Positions 1 to 9,085 are shown, counted from the stretch's first letter. The stretch is 64,000 nt of DNA from Dendrophyllia cribrosa (GCA_024195265.1 JAJLRJ010000006.1:1928501-1992500), one strand, 5' to 3'. The notes: a model not told the origin generated them from the letters alone. Numbers and translations are program-made.

Positions 1-120
1 AACCCACACACTACCCACAATCCCTTGATTCGCTCGGACGAAGGGCTAGCGCTCGAAACGTCAGCTTTCTCGAATCTTTTTACGGTGGCTAATTTACCTT
101 ATCGACTTAGTCGATAAAAC
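1..120 (+). mobile_element. Penelope-like element, 3' terminus only
   Basis: This segment is nearly the same as the 3' end of the full Penelope copy near 5160-5275: the same flank, the same GAAA-containing core and the same short hairpin (TTATCGAC...GTCGATAA). It is therefore the 3' end of a further plus-oriented copy lying off the left edge. The core reads CGGACGA instead of CCGACGA, so it has drifted. It abuts polymerase-gene DNA at about 121, which places a second insertion in the same gene. Confidence 0.8.
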
Positions 121-123
121 CAA

Positions 124-291
124 ATTTCTGTGTGAATGCTGTCTGGCAACACCCAGCGCTTGTCATAGTAAGCGCTAAGGCCCAGCTTTCTCTGCTCGTA
201 CGTGTACATAGCGCCTTTGTGCATCCTGAAACCTCTGTTTGTGGCCATCTCCTTATACCTATCCAGAGCCCTCTCGTATCTTTGCCATAAA
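124..291 (-). pseudogene. Family B DNA polymerase, C-terminal segment
   Basis: Read on the minus strand, this stretch stays open. It begins with LWQRYERALDRYKE and ends near KRWVLPDSIHTE. It continues directly the polymerase segment that stops at 5287, once the Penelope insertion between them and one copy of the 13-bp target duplication are discounted. The IHTE-type end resembles the C-terminus of cnidarian viral-type polymerases as I remember them. It is cut near 121 by the Penelope end at 1-120, so the last few codons are not visible. Confidence 0.65.
279..291. repeat. Target site duplication, left copy (Penelope insertion 1)
   Basis: TCTTTGCCATAAA here is repeated exactly at 5287-5299 on the other side of the inserted DNA. 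Both copies lie within the interrupted polymerase reading frame, which confirms a single insertion event of everything in 292-5286. Confidence 0.85.
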
Positions 292-414
292 TGAATGGGG
301 TTAGTTTCTAGAGAAACTGTGGTGCTGCGTCGGTGGGGGGATGAAACACGAGAATTTAGTTTTATCGACTGAGTCGATAAGGTAAATTGACCACCGTAAA
401 AAGATTCAAATAGC

Positions 415-443
415 TGACGTTTCGAGCGCTAGCCCTTCGTCGG
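415..443 (-). ncRNA. Hammerhead-ribozyme-like core, minus copy
   Basis: On the minus strand the sequence has CCGACGA, a 4-bp stem with a TAGC loop (GGGC/GCTC, one G-U pair), then GAAAC. This follows the hammerhead order CUGANGA - stem II - GAAA, except that U4 is replaced by C. Penelope elements in animals are known to carry hammerhead motifs. Stem III and the cleavage site are not clear, so activity cannot be judged. Confidence 0.4.
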
Positions 444-541
444 AGCGAATCAAGGAATTGTGGGTAGTGTGTGGTTTTATATAGTAAGCGGTGGAGCTAC
501 GCTATTGGTGGAAATTTGGTGACGTGAAAAACAAATGTAGA

Positions 542-2608
542 TTAGTTGAATGAAAAGCGTTCGTTGATTCCGTGGGGTTTGAGAGTGCCGATTTGAAAGA
601 TGATTTTTTGTTCTAGGTTTTTACGGCTTTCTGTGTTACCCTGGTGTAGGGAAAGGCCGCAGATTGTCATGTGTTGTTTAGAATGGTTAGTAAGATTAAA
701 ATGGCGCGCGACTGGTTTGGATGCGTCTTTGTCATTTTTTTCAACGTCTCGGAGATGTTCACGAAAACGGTCGCCCAGTCTTCTCCCTGTTTCGCCAATG
801 TATATCTTTTTGCAAAAAGTACATGTTATGCAGTAGATAACATTTACGGAGGTGCATGTAAAACGATCAGTGATTTTAATAGATCGTTTGGGTCCTGTTA
901 TTTTGTCCGCGTTGTGAATGAAAGGACAAGTGTTACATCGTGTGCGTGTGCATTTGAAAGTTCCCGGTACATCGTCAGATTTCAGTGCGCTCGTAACTAG
1001 AAAGTTGCCAATGTTCTTGTCACGTTTGAATGAAATTAGTGGGGGTTGTGAAAAAATTCTGCCTGTTTCGGGGTCGTTTTGGAGTAATTTGAAATTTTTT
1101 AAAATGATGCTTTTGACTGTGTTGTTGTGTGGGTGGAAAGTGAGGGTGAATGGAATTCTCTCGTTCTCTTCCTTCTGTGGCGTTTGTAGTGCTGATTGTC
1201 TGTCGATCTGTTGTGCACGTTGTTGGCCCGTATTAACAACAGAGTCAGGGTACCCACGTTTCTTGAAAAACTGGCACATTTCTTCTGATTTGTTGGAAAA
1301 ATCAGAGTCATCACTACATAGACGTCGAAGTCTGAGAAATTGAGAATACGGAATGGCGTTTTTAACGTGCGATGGATGTGAGGATGAATGTAACAGATAA
1401 CTGTGGGAATCTGTAGGTTTGTAGTGCACACTTGTGGATAAACTGTTACCGTTGATTGAAATATTAATGTCAAGAAAAGCGACTGAGGTTTCGGAAATTT
1501 CCCAGGTATATTTTAGAGCGGGATGAAAAGTATTGACAGAAGTTATGAATTGATTAAGTTCCTCTTTACTGGAAGAGGTAGCGCCAATGCAATCATCGAT
1601 GTAGCGGCCGTAGAGTTCGGGTTTGGTTCCGTGGTACTGATTAAAAAATTTGTCTTCGATGTGGCCTACAAAAAGGTTAGCGTAGCTTGGTCCCATTTTG
1701 GTGCCCATGGCGACTCCATTTACTTGTTTGTAGTAGTTTTGGGAAAATGAAAAACAGTTAAGTGTCAAAACTAATTCGGCTAAGCGGAGCAGTGTTTCTG
1801 AGCTTGGGTTTTGAATGGAGCGCTGGTCGAAAAAATATTTTAGTGCTTGAAGTCCTTCGTCATTGGGGATGACGGTATATAAAGAGGTAATGTCCATAGT
1901 GAAAATTAATTTGTTTTCGCTGGGAAAACTGAAATCCCGGAAAATTTCGAGTGCGTGATTGGTGTCCTTAATGTACGAGGGTAGTGATTTGACAATGGGG
2001 GCCATGATTTTGTCTAAATAGCTAGAAATTAGTTCGGTAGGACAGCTACAAGCGGAAACAATTGGTCGGCCCGGATTGTTTGGTTTATGAATTTTAGGTT
2101 TGAAATAAACGCGTGAGGTTCTAGGAGTAGTGATGATGAGATTGTTGGCGGTAACTGGTAATTGTTGTTTAGTAATGAGGTCTTGGATAGTTTCTTTGAC
2201 AATTTTTTGGTTGGTAGAAGTGAGATCTTTATCAACTTTGGCATAGAAAGCGGTGTCAGAAAGTTGCCGAAAAGCCTCTTGTCGGTAAAGGTCGGTCCGC
2301 CAAACAACTACCGCCCCGCCTTTGTCGGCCGCTTTGATAACAATGTCGCGTCGTTTGCTAAGACTTTTGAGCGCTGCCCATTCTCCTGTTGAAAGGTTTG
2401 AAATTTTGGTGTGGCGGTTAAATTTAAGTTTTTGGACATCGTGACGACATTTTTTGACGAAAAAATCTAGAGAAGAAAACTGGCCCTCTGGGGGAGTCCA
2501 TTTTGATTTGCGAACGTTGAGTGTTTCAAAAACATCTTTTTCCGAGGTGTTAGAATTGTCTTCTTTGTCGTGGAAAAAAGCTCTTAATTCTACATTCTCT
2601 GATTCCAA
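542..2608 (-). CDS. Penelope reverse transcriptase / GIY-YIG endonuclease, 5'-truncated copy
   Basis: This open frame of 688 codons encodes the C-terminal three quarters of a Penelope protein. RT motifs are visible: a KIHK-type fingers motif (FKPKIHKPNNPGRPIVS), MDITSLYT (motif A), GVAMGTKMGPSYANLF (motif B) and YIDD near residue 336. A Cys-rich linker (CTRTRCNTCPF) leads into a GIY-YIG nuclease (VIYCITC...IYIGETGRR) from about residue 590. The enzyme would reverse-transcribe its own RNA at a nuclease-cut target. Only the sequence up to about 2589 belongs to this copy; the first residues (MESENV) come from across the junction with the other copy. The frame is unbroken, but it lacks the native N-terminus and start. 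Confidence 0.85.
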   Translation of the reverse strand: MESENVELRAFFHDKEDNSNTSEKDVFETLNVRKSKWTPPEGQFSSLDFFVKKCRHDVQKLKFNRHTKISNLSTGEWAALKSLSKRRDIVIKAADKGGAVVVWRTDLYRQEAFRQLSDTAFYAKVDKDLTSTNQKIVKETIQDLITKQQLPVTANNLIITTPRTSRVYFKPKIHKPNNPGRPIVSACSCPTELISSYLDKIMAPIVKSLPSYIKDTNHALEIFRDFSFPSENKLIFTMDITSLYTVIPNDEGLQALKYFFDQRSIQNPSSETLLRLAELVLTLNCFSFSQNYYKQVNGVAMGTKMGPSYANLFVGHIEDKFFNQYHGTKPELYGRYIDDCIGATSSSKEELNQFITSVNTFHPALKYTWEISETSVAFLDINISINGNSLSTSVHYKPTDSHSYLLHSSSHPSHVKNAIPYSQFLRLRRLCSDDSDFSNKSEEMCQFFKKRGYPDSVVNTGQQRAQQIDRQSALQTPQKEENERIPFTLTFHPHNNTVKSIILKNFKLLQNDPETGRIFSQPPLISFKRDKNIGNFLVTSALKSDDVPGTFKCTRTRCNTCPFIHNADKITGPKRSIKITDRFTCTSVNVIYCITCTFCKKIYIGETGRRLGDRFREHLRDVEKNDKDASKPVARHFNLTNHSKQHMTICGLSLHQGNTESRKNLEQKIIFQIGTLKPHGINERFSFN

Positions 2609-5093
2609 TCAACAATATTTTCACGAAATTCACCATGCCCAAAATTCTTTCTCGCGTAATATTATGAGGATCACCATCAGAGCTATGTGCCTTAAACGTA
2701 ACAATCTCGAAAAGGAAATTATCCAATACCGTTCCGAACTTTCCAAAATTTGTCCAGCTGTCTTAGTAAAATCAATTCACGCTAAAATTCAAGAACTCAA
2801 TGCTAAACTGTTCAACAGCCTTAACCAAATCAAGACCCAAAAACTTGAACAGTTAATAGGTCCTCAATTATCCGGCGACCATTCATTCGATAGTCACAAT
2901 GGCGTCGTTACCATTCCGGAAAATTTGCCGCTTTCTAACCCAGAGAGGTCTGTTCTTAGTAAAGGTTTAAACTTTGTTCCTATAGCGAAACAAACCGACG
3001 AATTTTCAGTCAAACAAGATGTTGAAAAATTCCTTCGCCGCGTGCAATTAAGAGCTTTTTTCCACGACAAAGAAGACAATTCTAACACCTCGGAAAAAGA
3101 TGTTTTTGAAACACTCAACGTTCGCAAATCAAAATGGACTCCCCCAGAGGGCCAGTTTTCTTCTCTAGATTTTTTCGTCAAAAAATGTCGTCACGATGTC
3201 CAAAAACTTAAATTTAACCGCCACACCAAAATTTCAAACCTTTCAACAGGAGAATGGGCAGCGCTCAAAAGTCTTAGCAAACGACGCGACATTGTTATCA
3301 AAGCGGCCGACAAAGGCGGGGCGGTAGTTGTTTGGCGGACCGACCTTTACCGACAAGAGGCTTTTCGGCAACTTTCTGACACCGCTTTCTATGCCAAAGT
3401 TGATAAAGATCTCACTTCTACCAACCAAAAAATTGTCAAAGAAACTATCCAAGACCTCATTACTAAACAACAATTACCAGTTACCGCCAACAATCTCATC
3501 ATCACTACTCCTAGAACCTCACGCGTTTATTTCAAACCTAAAATTCATAAACCAAACAATCCGGGCCGACCAATTGTTTCCGCTTGTAGCTGTCCTACCG
3601 AACTAATTTCTAGCTATTTAGACAAAATCATGGCCCCCATTGTCAAATCACTACCCTCGTACATTAAGGACACCAATCACGCACTCGAAATTTTCCGGGA
3701 TTTCAGTTTTCCCAGCGAAAACAAATTAATTTTCACTATGGACATTACCTCTTTATATACCGTCATCCCCAATGACGAAGGACTTCAAGCACTAAAATAT
3801 TTTTTCGACCAGCGCTCCATTCAAAACCCAAGCTCAGAAACACTGCTCCGCTTAGCCGAATTAGTTTTGACACTTAACTGTTTTTCATTTTCCCAAAACT
3901 ACTACAAACAAGTAAATGGAGTCGCCATGGGCACCAAAATGGGACCAAGCTACGCTAACCTTTTTGTAGGCCACATCGAAGACAAATTTTTTAATCAGTA
4001 CCACGGAACCAAACCCGAACTCTACGGCCGCTACATCGATGATTGCATTGGCGCTACCTCTTCCAGTAAAGAGGAACTTAATCAATTCATAACTTCTGTC
4101 AATACTTTTCATCCCGCTCTAAAATATACCTGGGAAATTTCCGAAACCTCAGTCGCTTTTCTTGACATTAATATTTCAATCAACGGTAACAGTTTATCCA
4201 CAAGTGTGCACTACAAACCTACAGATTCCCACAGTTATCTGTTACATTCATCCTCACATCCATCACACGTTAAAAACGCCATTCCGTATTCTCAATTTCT
4301 CAGACTTCGACGTCTATGTAGTGATGACTCTGATTTTTCCAACAAATCAGAAGAAATGTGCCAGTTTTTCAAGAAACGTGGGTACCCTGACTCTGTTGTT
4401 AATACGGGCCAACAACGTGCACAACAGATCGACAGACAATCAGCACTACAAACGCCACAGAAGGAAGAGAACGAGAGAATTCCATTCACCCTCACTTTCC
4501 ACCCACACAACAACACAGTCAAAAGCATCATTTTAAAAAATTTCAAATTACTCCAAAACGACCCCGAAACAGGCAGAATTTTTTCACAACCCCCACTAAT
4601 TTCATTCAAACGTGACAAGAACATTGGCAACTTTCTAGTTACGAGCGCACTGAAATCTGACGATGTACCGGGAACTTTCAAATGCACACGCACACGATGT
4701 AACACTTGTCCTTTCATTCACAACGCGGACAAAATAACAGGACCCAAACGATCTATTAAAATCACTGATCGTTTTACATGCACCTCCGTAAATGTTATCT
4801 ACTGCATAACATGTACTTTTTGCAAAAAGATATACATTGGCGAAACAGGGAGAAGACTGGGCGACCGTTTTCGTGAACATCTCCGAGACGTTGAAAAAAA
4901 TGACAAAGACGCATCCAAACCAGTCGCGCGCCATTTTAATCTTACTAACCATTCTAAACAACACATGACAATCTGCGGCCTTTCCCTACACCAGGGTAAC
5001 ACAGAAAGCCGTAAAAACCTAGAACAAAAAATCATCTTTCAAATCGGCACTCTCAAACCCCACGGAATCAACGAACGCTTTTCATTCAACTAA
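2592..5093 (+). CDS. Penelope reverse transcriptase / GIY-YIG endonuclease, longer copy
   Basis: The open frame actually runs from 2454, but its first 46 codons are antisense of the neighbouring inverted copy, so the real coding sequence starts at or after about 2592. The first native Met is at 2664. The N-terminal portion is helical and basic (RNNLEKEIIQYRSELSKI) and precedes the RT. Motif A is near residue 430, YIDD at 527-530, and GIY-YIG at 782-798 (numbered from 2454). The C-terminus is identical in protein to the inverted copy. No frameshift or stop is seen, so this is the most intact Penelope protein in the window, though it probably lacks part of its 5' end. Confidence 0.88.
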   Translation, partial: TFSDSNQQYFHEIHHAQNSFSRNIMRITIRAMCLKRNNLEKEIIQYRSELSKICPAVLVKSIHAKIQELNAKLFNSLNQIKTQKLEQLIGPQLSGDHSFDSHNGVVTIPENLPLSNPERSVLSKGLNFVPIAKQTDEFSVKQDVEKFLRRVQLRAFFHDKEDNSNTSEKDVFETLNVRKSKWTPPEGQFSSLDFFVKKCRHDVQKLKFNRHTKISNLSTGEWAALKSLSKRRDIVIKAADKGGAVVVWRTDLYRQEAFRQLSDTAFYAKVDKDLTSTNQKIVKETIQDLITKQQLPVTANNLIITTPRTSRVYFKPKIHKPNNPGRPIVSACSCPTELISSYLDKIMAPIVKSLPSYIKDTNHALEIFRDFSFPSENKLIFTMDITSLYTVIPNDEGLQALKYFFDQRSIQNPSSETLLRLAELVLTLNCFSFSQNYYKQVNGVAMGTKMGPSYANLFVGHIEDKFFNQYHGTKPELYGRYIDDCIGATSSSKEELNQFITSVNTFHPALKYTWEISETSVAFLDINISINGNSLSTSVHYKPTDSHSYLLHSSSHPSHVKNAIPYSQFLRLRRLCSDDSDFSNKSEEMCQFFKKRGYPDSVVNTGQQRAQQIDRQSALQTPQKEENERIPFTLTFHPHNNTVKSIILKNFKLLQNDPETGRIFSQPPLISFKRDKNIGNFLVTSALKSDDVPGTFKCTRTRCNTCPFIHNADKITGPKRSIKITDRFTCTSVNVIYCITCTFCKKIYIGETGRRLGDRFREHLRDVEKNDKDASKPVARHFNLTNHSKQHMTICGLSLHQGNTESRKNLEQKIIFQIGTLKPHGINERFSFN

Positions 5094-5191
5094 TCTACAT
5101 TTGTTTTTCACGTCACCAAATTTCCACCAATAGCGTAGCTCCACCGCTTACTATATAAAACCACACACTACCCACAATTCCTTGATTCGCT

Positions 5192-5220
5192 CCGACGAAG
5201 GGCTAGCGCTCGAAACGTCA
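5192..5220 (+). ncRNA. Hammerhead-ribozyme-like core, plus copy
   Basis: CCGACGA, a short GGGC/GCTC hairpin and GAAACGTC lie just upstream of the element's 3' terminal hairpin (TTATCGACTCAGTCGATAA). It is the mirror image of 415-443. The arrangement resembles a type I hammerhead with U4 changed to C. A fold of the dimeric transcript would be needed to place stem III. Confidence 0.4.
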
Positions 5221-5286
5221 GCTATTTGAATCTTTTTACGGTGGTCAATTTACCTTATCGACTCAGTCGATAAAACTAAATTCTCG

Positions 5287-5299
5287 TCTTTGCCATAAA
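5287..5299. repeat. Target site duplication, right copy (Penelope insertion 1)
   Basis: Exact second copy of the 13-bp TCTTTGCCATAAA found at 279-291. Confidence 0.85.
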
Positions 5300-5880
5300 A
5301 GCTCGTTCTGCGCTTTTGACATGCCCTTGGAAGACATTTTGGCCTTGCCGCTGTGCTCGTCTTCTACGAAGTAGCACTTGCTGCACAACGCGATGGCTCT
5401 TGTGCCTTCAGACTCCAGTTTGAACAATCCGGGCTCTCTGCTGCTCCACTTGTCCCAAGAGAGCCAGTTCTTTTTCTCCCTTTCAAACTGTTCCAAACGG
5501 TCTGGCCGTACTGCTTCTTCCAGAGTGTCGTACGAAAGGGCGAAGTACATACTGTCCGTATCCATCTGGATAACCTCGAAGTCGCGCCTGTCGAGATAGT
5601 GGTCCAAGAAGTCATAGTAAAACTGCAACATACGCAACTTGACGAGCTGATACACGACGATGCCAACCTGGAAGGGGCGGTTTATCATGACCTTGTTTTT
5701 GCGGCATTCGATCTTGTACGCGTCACCGATCTCTTCGAGATCTTTAAACCACACCGAGCGCAGGTGTTTGTCGACCGTGTCTTCGTCTTTAGTGTACACC
5801 ACTCTTGTCTGTCGATCAACTGCTTCGATAAACTTACCGTAAGCAGCGTTGCCCAAAAGCTTGTACACTTCCGCGAGCAA
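5300..5880 (-). pseudogene. Family B DNA polymerase, palm/thumb segment
   Basis: This segment carries polymerase motif B (YKLLGNAAYG, residues 6-15) and motif C (QMDTDSMYFA, with DTDS at 107-110), the second metal-binding Asp site. It also contains VVYQLVKLRMLQFYYDFLD, a stretch I associate with the organellar/viral protein-primed polymerase group (DNA_pol_B_2-like). The frame is cut at its downstream end by the Penelope insertion and resumes at 291. At its upstream end there is a frame break of roughly 20 bases (5880-5904) separating it from motif A. Elements with such polymerases (Polinton/Maverick-like or linear-plasmid-like) replicate their own DNA. I cannot see the packaging or integrase genes that would fix the class. 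Confidence 0.75.
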
Positions 5881-5903
5881 AGCTTTGCGGCTTCAGCGTC
5901 GAC

Positions 5904-6536
5904 TTATCTTCGGTTGTTGGCTACTTCTCGAACGAACCAGTCGAAGATTTTTTGGGGCATGAAGTCGATCGTACGGTAAACAGCTGTGATCTTGAGGCCG
6001 TGATCAAGATACCATTCCAACATAGGTGCGTACAGCAGCATCTTTTTTGCTTGGAGCACGCCTAGCAGCCTCTTTTGGTCTGGAAAGTGGGTTCTGTTGC
6101 TTTGCGCGAGGTAATCTTTCATGTGTTGTGGAACACCCTCTAAACCAACACTGCGGTTTATGAAGAGGGGTGGAAATTCTTCGAACGTTTCCCACAAATC
6201 CCGGGGGACTTCGATGTCAGCCTCAGCAAAACCAAACCACCTTTTCGACCGCAGCCTGGGGATCAGCTCTATCGCCGCCTGTACTGGGTCTTCGTACTGT
6301 CCCTTTACCACAGGGCATGTCTTGCAACTAGTGCTCGGGTAAAGGGAATTAGCGTCAAACCCTAGAATACGCTTTACGAAGCGTGCTAAGTCGTATTTGT
6401 GTGAGCGAATGCGGGTTTCGCCGGCTATGTGTTTGCGTGTGAACACCAAGTTGGGGCCTCCAACCACAGCCTCTTTCAGCATTGCATAGGCTTCGGCGCT
6501 TGGGGCGTATAGTTGTGGGGGGTCACGGCCTCTCAA
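5904..6536 (-). pseudogene. Family B DNA polymerase, motif A segment
   Basis: Motif A is clear: GFDANSLYPS, with the DxxSLYP signature at residues 61-67. Upstream, KHIAGETRIRSHKYD leads into the palm as in this polymerase family. The frame ends at 5904 and the next part of the protein continues in another frame at 5880. It overlaps the upstream segment by a few bases in a different frame near 6533. The gene therefore has at least two frame lesions as well as its insertions. Confidence 0.75.
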
Positions 6537-6959
6537 AGTGCCCGTGTGAACCTAGCCAAACATTCACCACAAGTGCAGTTGTTTGTGACTTTGTTTATGT
6601 CGGTGATCAAAAAGGCATGAGAATCGTAGATACCAACAGTCATCATAGGGGTGCCAACCTTGTTATAGCGTGAAGGTGTGTAACTCAAAACAAAGTCGCC
6701 GTTTTCTGTAACAGTGTAAGCGGCAATTCCTTGTTGAAAGTGTCTTTCAAGCAAATGAAACTGTCGCAAATTGATAGAATTGACATTACGACAAATTCTC
6801 AGGTGAACAGCAAAGAAGCTTTGTGCTAGTGCTCTGGCTCTGAGAGTACTCCGGTCTGTACGAGCGCCTTGATGAACAGCCAAACACCGAAAGATACAAA
6901 GATCGTCATTGAAGTTGTCAAGAGAGATGACTTCTCTTTTGTTGCGAAGCCAATCAGGT
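6533..6959 (-). pseudogene. Family B DNA polymerase, N-terminal zinc-binding region
   Basis: The frame is open from about 6959 down to 6533. It starts with PDWLRNKREVISLDNFNDDL and passes through CLAVHQGARTD to a Cys pair (NNCTCGECLARF) that looks like the first half of a zinc finger. The order matches the N-terminal half of cnidarian viral-type polymerases as I recall them. It joins the segment at 7312 once the 352-bp repeat is ignored. The frame shifts at 6533 into the motif A segment. Confidence 0.65.
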
Positions 6960-7311
6960 AGCCGCTGTAGTGGAGAAAAAGGAGAGCTGAAAGCGACGAG
7001 CGACGAAATGTTGCTTCAAGTTTATCAGTGCGGGGCGATCAAATTCAAAGAAGCGGAGTTTTAAAGAATTTTCAAGCAGGCGAGGGACTTTACCATAAAA
7101 GAAATTTCATTTTTCGGCGAGAATTTATGTTGATATCAATTTGTAATTGACTTTTTTTTTGTATCATACTTGTTATTCTAGACCGAGAAAAAGTTGCTTT
7201 TGTGAGCTTTTGTGCACTCTAAACACAGAGTCAACGGACTGTCGCGTAATACAGTTTTTGAGAATTGCTAAAATTGAAAAATAACCCGGTCGTTTACTGA
7301 TTTTATTGCTT
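6960..7311. repeat. 352-bp dispersed repeat inserted in the polymerase gene
   Basis: Nearly identical to 16578-16930, with only a few differences (for example one T fewer in a T-run and G versus A in the GTTGATATC region). It breaks the polymerase frame between GLGRL and PDWLR. It has no terminal inverted repeat or clear target duplication. A GT...AG intron is unlikely, because the frame is restored only with a non-AG acceptor and because the same DNA occurs elsewhere out of context. Confidence 0.7.
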
Positions 7312-7913
7312 AACCGGCCAAGACCGATTTGCAAAGGTTGTCGATCTAAAATCACTTTGATCTCAACAAAAACAGCACTTTCGAAAACCCATTTCGTGTT
7401 AGGCCTGTCCATTCTTTCGCGTTGAAGACGAAGCTCTTCTTGTTCTTGAAGCCAAAGTTTCGTTTGCGATAATCTAGAAAACCAAGAACTGTTGATGTTG
7501 TTATAATAAACGACATGTTCGTTATTTTCGATGTTTCGTAGATTATAAGCAAACCGAAGGTTAACTTTATGTCTTGTGCGAACAGAGTGTTTAATTTTGT
7601 GCAGCATTTGGGCTACAAGAGGTCTTGTAAGTCCTCTATGAAAACGCCATTTTATTGTTCTACTTATTCTCCCCGGCCTGCCTTGTTCACCCCGTTCACC
7701 AGCATCATAGATTTCAATGATTCGATCAGGAATCTGGAAGTTACCAACCCTATGTCGCCTATGTAAAGGATCAAAGGCCTCTACAGTTTCGCTTCTGGGA
7801 GCGACTCTCAAAAAGGGTTTTTGTTCTTGAACGTCAAGCCAAGCGATCAGCTCACGCTGACTGATTTTTGAGTTTGCAAAAACACTGCGATCGTTGCTCA
7901 TGGATCTCGCCAT
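7312..7913 (-). pseudogene. Family B DNA polymerase, N-terminus
   Basis: The frame starts at an ATG (7911-7913; a second ATG follows four codons later) and reads MARSMSNDRSVFANSK. It stays open into the 352-bp repeat, where a stop at about 7173 would end it. The genuine part ends near LQIGLGRL and matches the expected join to PDWLR at 6959. A run of alternating TA lies directly upstream of the ATG. No polymerase catalytic motif lies here; such N-termini usually hold exonuclease or accessory parts, which I cannot identify. Confidence 0.6.
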
Positions 7914-7926
7914 ATATATATATAGG
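7912..7926 (-). promoter_or_regulatory. TATA-like run upstream of the polymerase N-terminus
   Basis: An alternating ATATATATATA tract overlaps the first ATG and could act as a TATA element, probably for the second ATG. Inferred from position only. Confidence 0.25.
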
Positions 7927-8029
7927 AGATTTTTTTTTCACAAAAACCGATGACCAACACAAGTCACAGGTTTATATACAAGGGGTAAGCATTTCTTCAA
8001 TTGCTCCCATTGGTCAAATAAGCTTCTGG

Positions 8030-8150
8030 AGAGTGTAATTGTCAGTTTAGAAAAAACGGTATTTGACGGTTGGGTGCTTTCGGTTGGCGAGGGTGTAAAT
8101 TACCGGTTTAGAAAAAACGGTATTTGACGGTTAGGTGCTTTCGGCTGCTA
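8030..8150. repeat. Two-copy tandem repeat, about 60 bp
   Basis: A block containing GTTTAGAAAAAACGGTATTT, then GACGGTT(G/A)GGTGCTTTCGG, occurs twice, about 60 bp apart. It sits upstream of the polymerase start, so it may hold promoter elements, but that is inference. Confidence 0.65.
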
Positions 8151-8167
8151 GAGACAGTTCAGCCTGG

Positions 8168-8328
8168 AGTAGTATATAGAGCGTTTCTCAAATACTAGAA
8201 ATTTTTTTACCCCTCCTCCTACGCAGCCTTCCCCCACGAACCGACTGCAAGGAGGTTCGTGGGGGAAGGCTGCGTGGGAGGAGGGGTGAAAAAATTTCTG
8301 GTATTTGAGAAACGCTCTATATACTACT
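8168..8328. mobile_element. Palindromic MITE, 161 bp
   Basis: Two arms of about 70 bp are inverted copies of each other: AGTAGTATATAGAGCG at the left and its reverse complement at the right. Each arm has a pyrimidine-rich CCCCTCCTCC(T/C)ACGCAGCC core. The short centre is about 15 bp. No coding capacity. Hairpin MITEs like this are mobilised in trans by DNA transposases. Confidence 0.75.
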
Positions 8329-8625
8329 AGTACTCTGGTACTCTAGTCTTTTGACACAGTGGGCACGCTGATTTATAATTTGCGTACGATCTCGCACGCT
8401 GAGTGTGCTGTTTTCCTTGTTTTAGAAGGTTAACGCGCTTCTTTGTTGGACTGTTCACACATGATACCAATACTCCCTATCATCAAACCGTGAAATAACG
8501 TGCATGCAGATTCCCAAGACATTTATTTTCAATATGCTTAATGCGTACAACGACGCCCTAGTATACGCTACCACAGCGTCTTGTTTATTATAATCTTTAA
8601 CATTTAGTGCAGCCGTTTATATTAA

Positions 8626-8973
8626 CCTCAAGACCTTAAAGATTGTGAGACTAAACCGCAGTTAGTTAATCAACAGTGCGTAGTGTACCAGTTTAAATGT
8701 AACCTGTGTGATACAGGGAGCTATGTTGGCTACACGCGCGGGCATTTATTTGCCCGCGTGGATGGCCATAAAAGCACATCATCTTCAATACACAAGCACT
8801 ATGACAACGACCACGCGGGTGCTGTCCCTGAGGACCTCCGTAGCTGTTTCAAAGTTCTCAAGAAATGCATGAACAAATTTGATTGTCTAGTCAACGAGAT
8901 GCTTTACATCAAACAATTAACACCGAGTTTGAATGTGCAAACGGATTCTATCCGTGCTAAAATATTTGTGTAG
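8626..8973 (+). pseudogene. Penelope-like element fragment, GIY-YIG nuclease domain
   Basis: The frame reads QQCVVYQFKCNLCDTGSYVG followed by YTRGHLFARVDGH, which is a GIY-YIG fold signature (VYQFKC...YVGYTR...R...H). It ends at 8973 with a native-looking stop. Upstream there is a stop at about 8623 and no RT domain, so only the C-terminal nuclease remains. The sequence differs strongly from the other Penelope copies here and represents another family, probably the same type as the RT fragments at 31777-32480. Confidence 0.7.
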
Positions 8974-9047
8974 CCACCTCCGCTATGTAAATTAGTTATT
9001 ACTCTTGAACTCGCATTTGTTAATTTTATTCTCATTTGTACCCTTGA

Positions 9048-9085
9048 TAATGGCGTCATGAGGTCGCTGAAACGTCGGGATATTA
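9048..9085 (+). ncRNA. Hammerhead-like motif in the 3' region of the Penelope fragment
   Basis: GTCATGAGGTCGCTGAAACGTCG lies about 80 bp after the stop: an ATGA core, a very short hairpin, then GAAAC. It occupies the same relative place as the cores in the other Penelope elements. The match is weaker than in those copies. Confidence 0.25.

Larger units (their letters stand above)
292..5286. mobile_element. Palindromic Penelope-like insertion 1
   Basis: One insertion bounded by 13-bp direct repeats. It comprises a one-sided tail (292 to about 347), a minus-strand copy truncated at its 5' end (about 348-2589), and a longer plus-strand copy (about 2590-5286). The two copies share about 2.24 kb of nearly identical sequence as an inverted repeat around a 459-bp unique spacer. 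Their 3' ends face outward. Penelope elements are known to form such inverted, partly truncated arrays with a tail on one side only. The near-identity of the arms, for example one silent difference near 1372 versus 4268, points to recent insertion or arm-to-arm conversion. Confidence 0.85.

Noticed and set aside
2454..2591. First 46 codons of the long Penelope open frame as a native N-terminus
   Set aside because: They are the exact antisense of the neighbouring inverted copy (also seen as a minus-strand frame at 2894-3181), so they are a product of the palindrome junction.
6960..7311. Intron in the polymerase gene
   Set aside because: The frame is restored only with a non-AG acceptor, and the same 352 bp occurs at 16578-16930 out of context.
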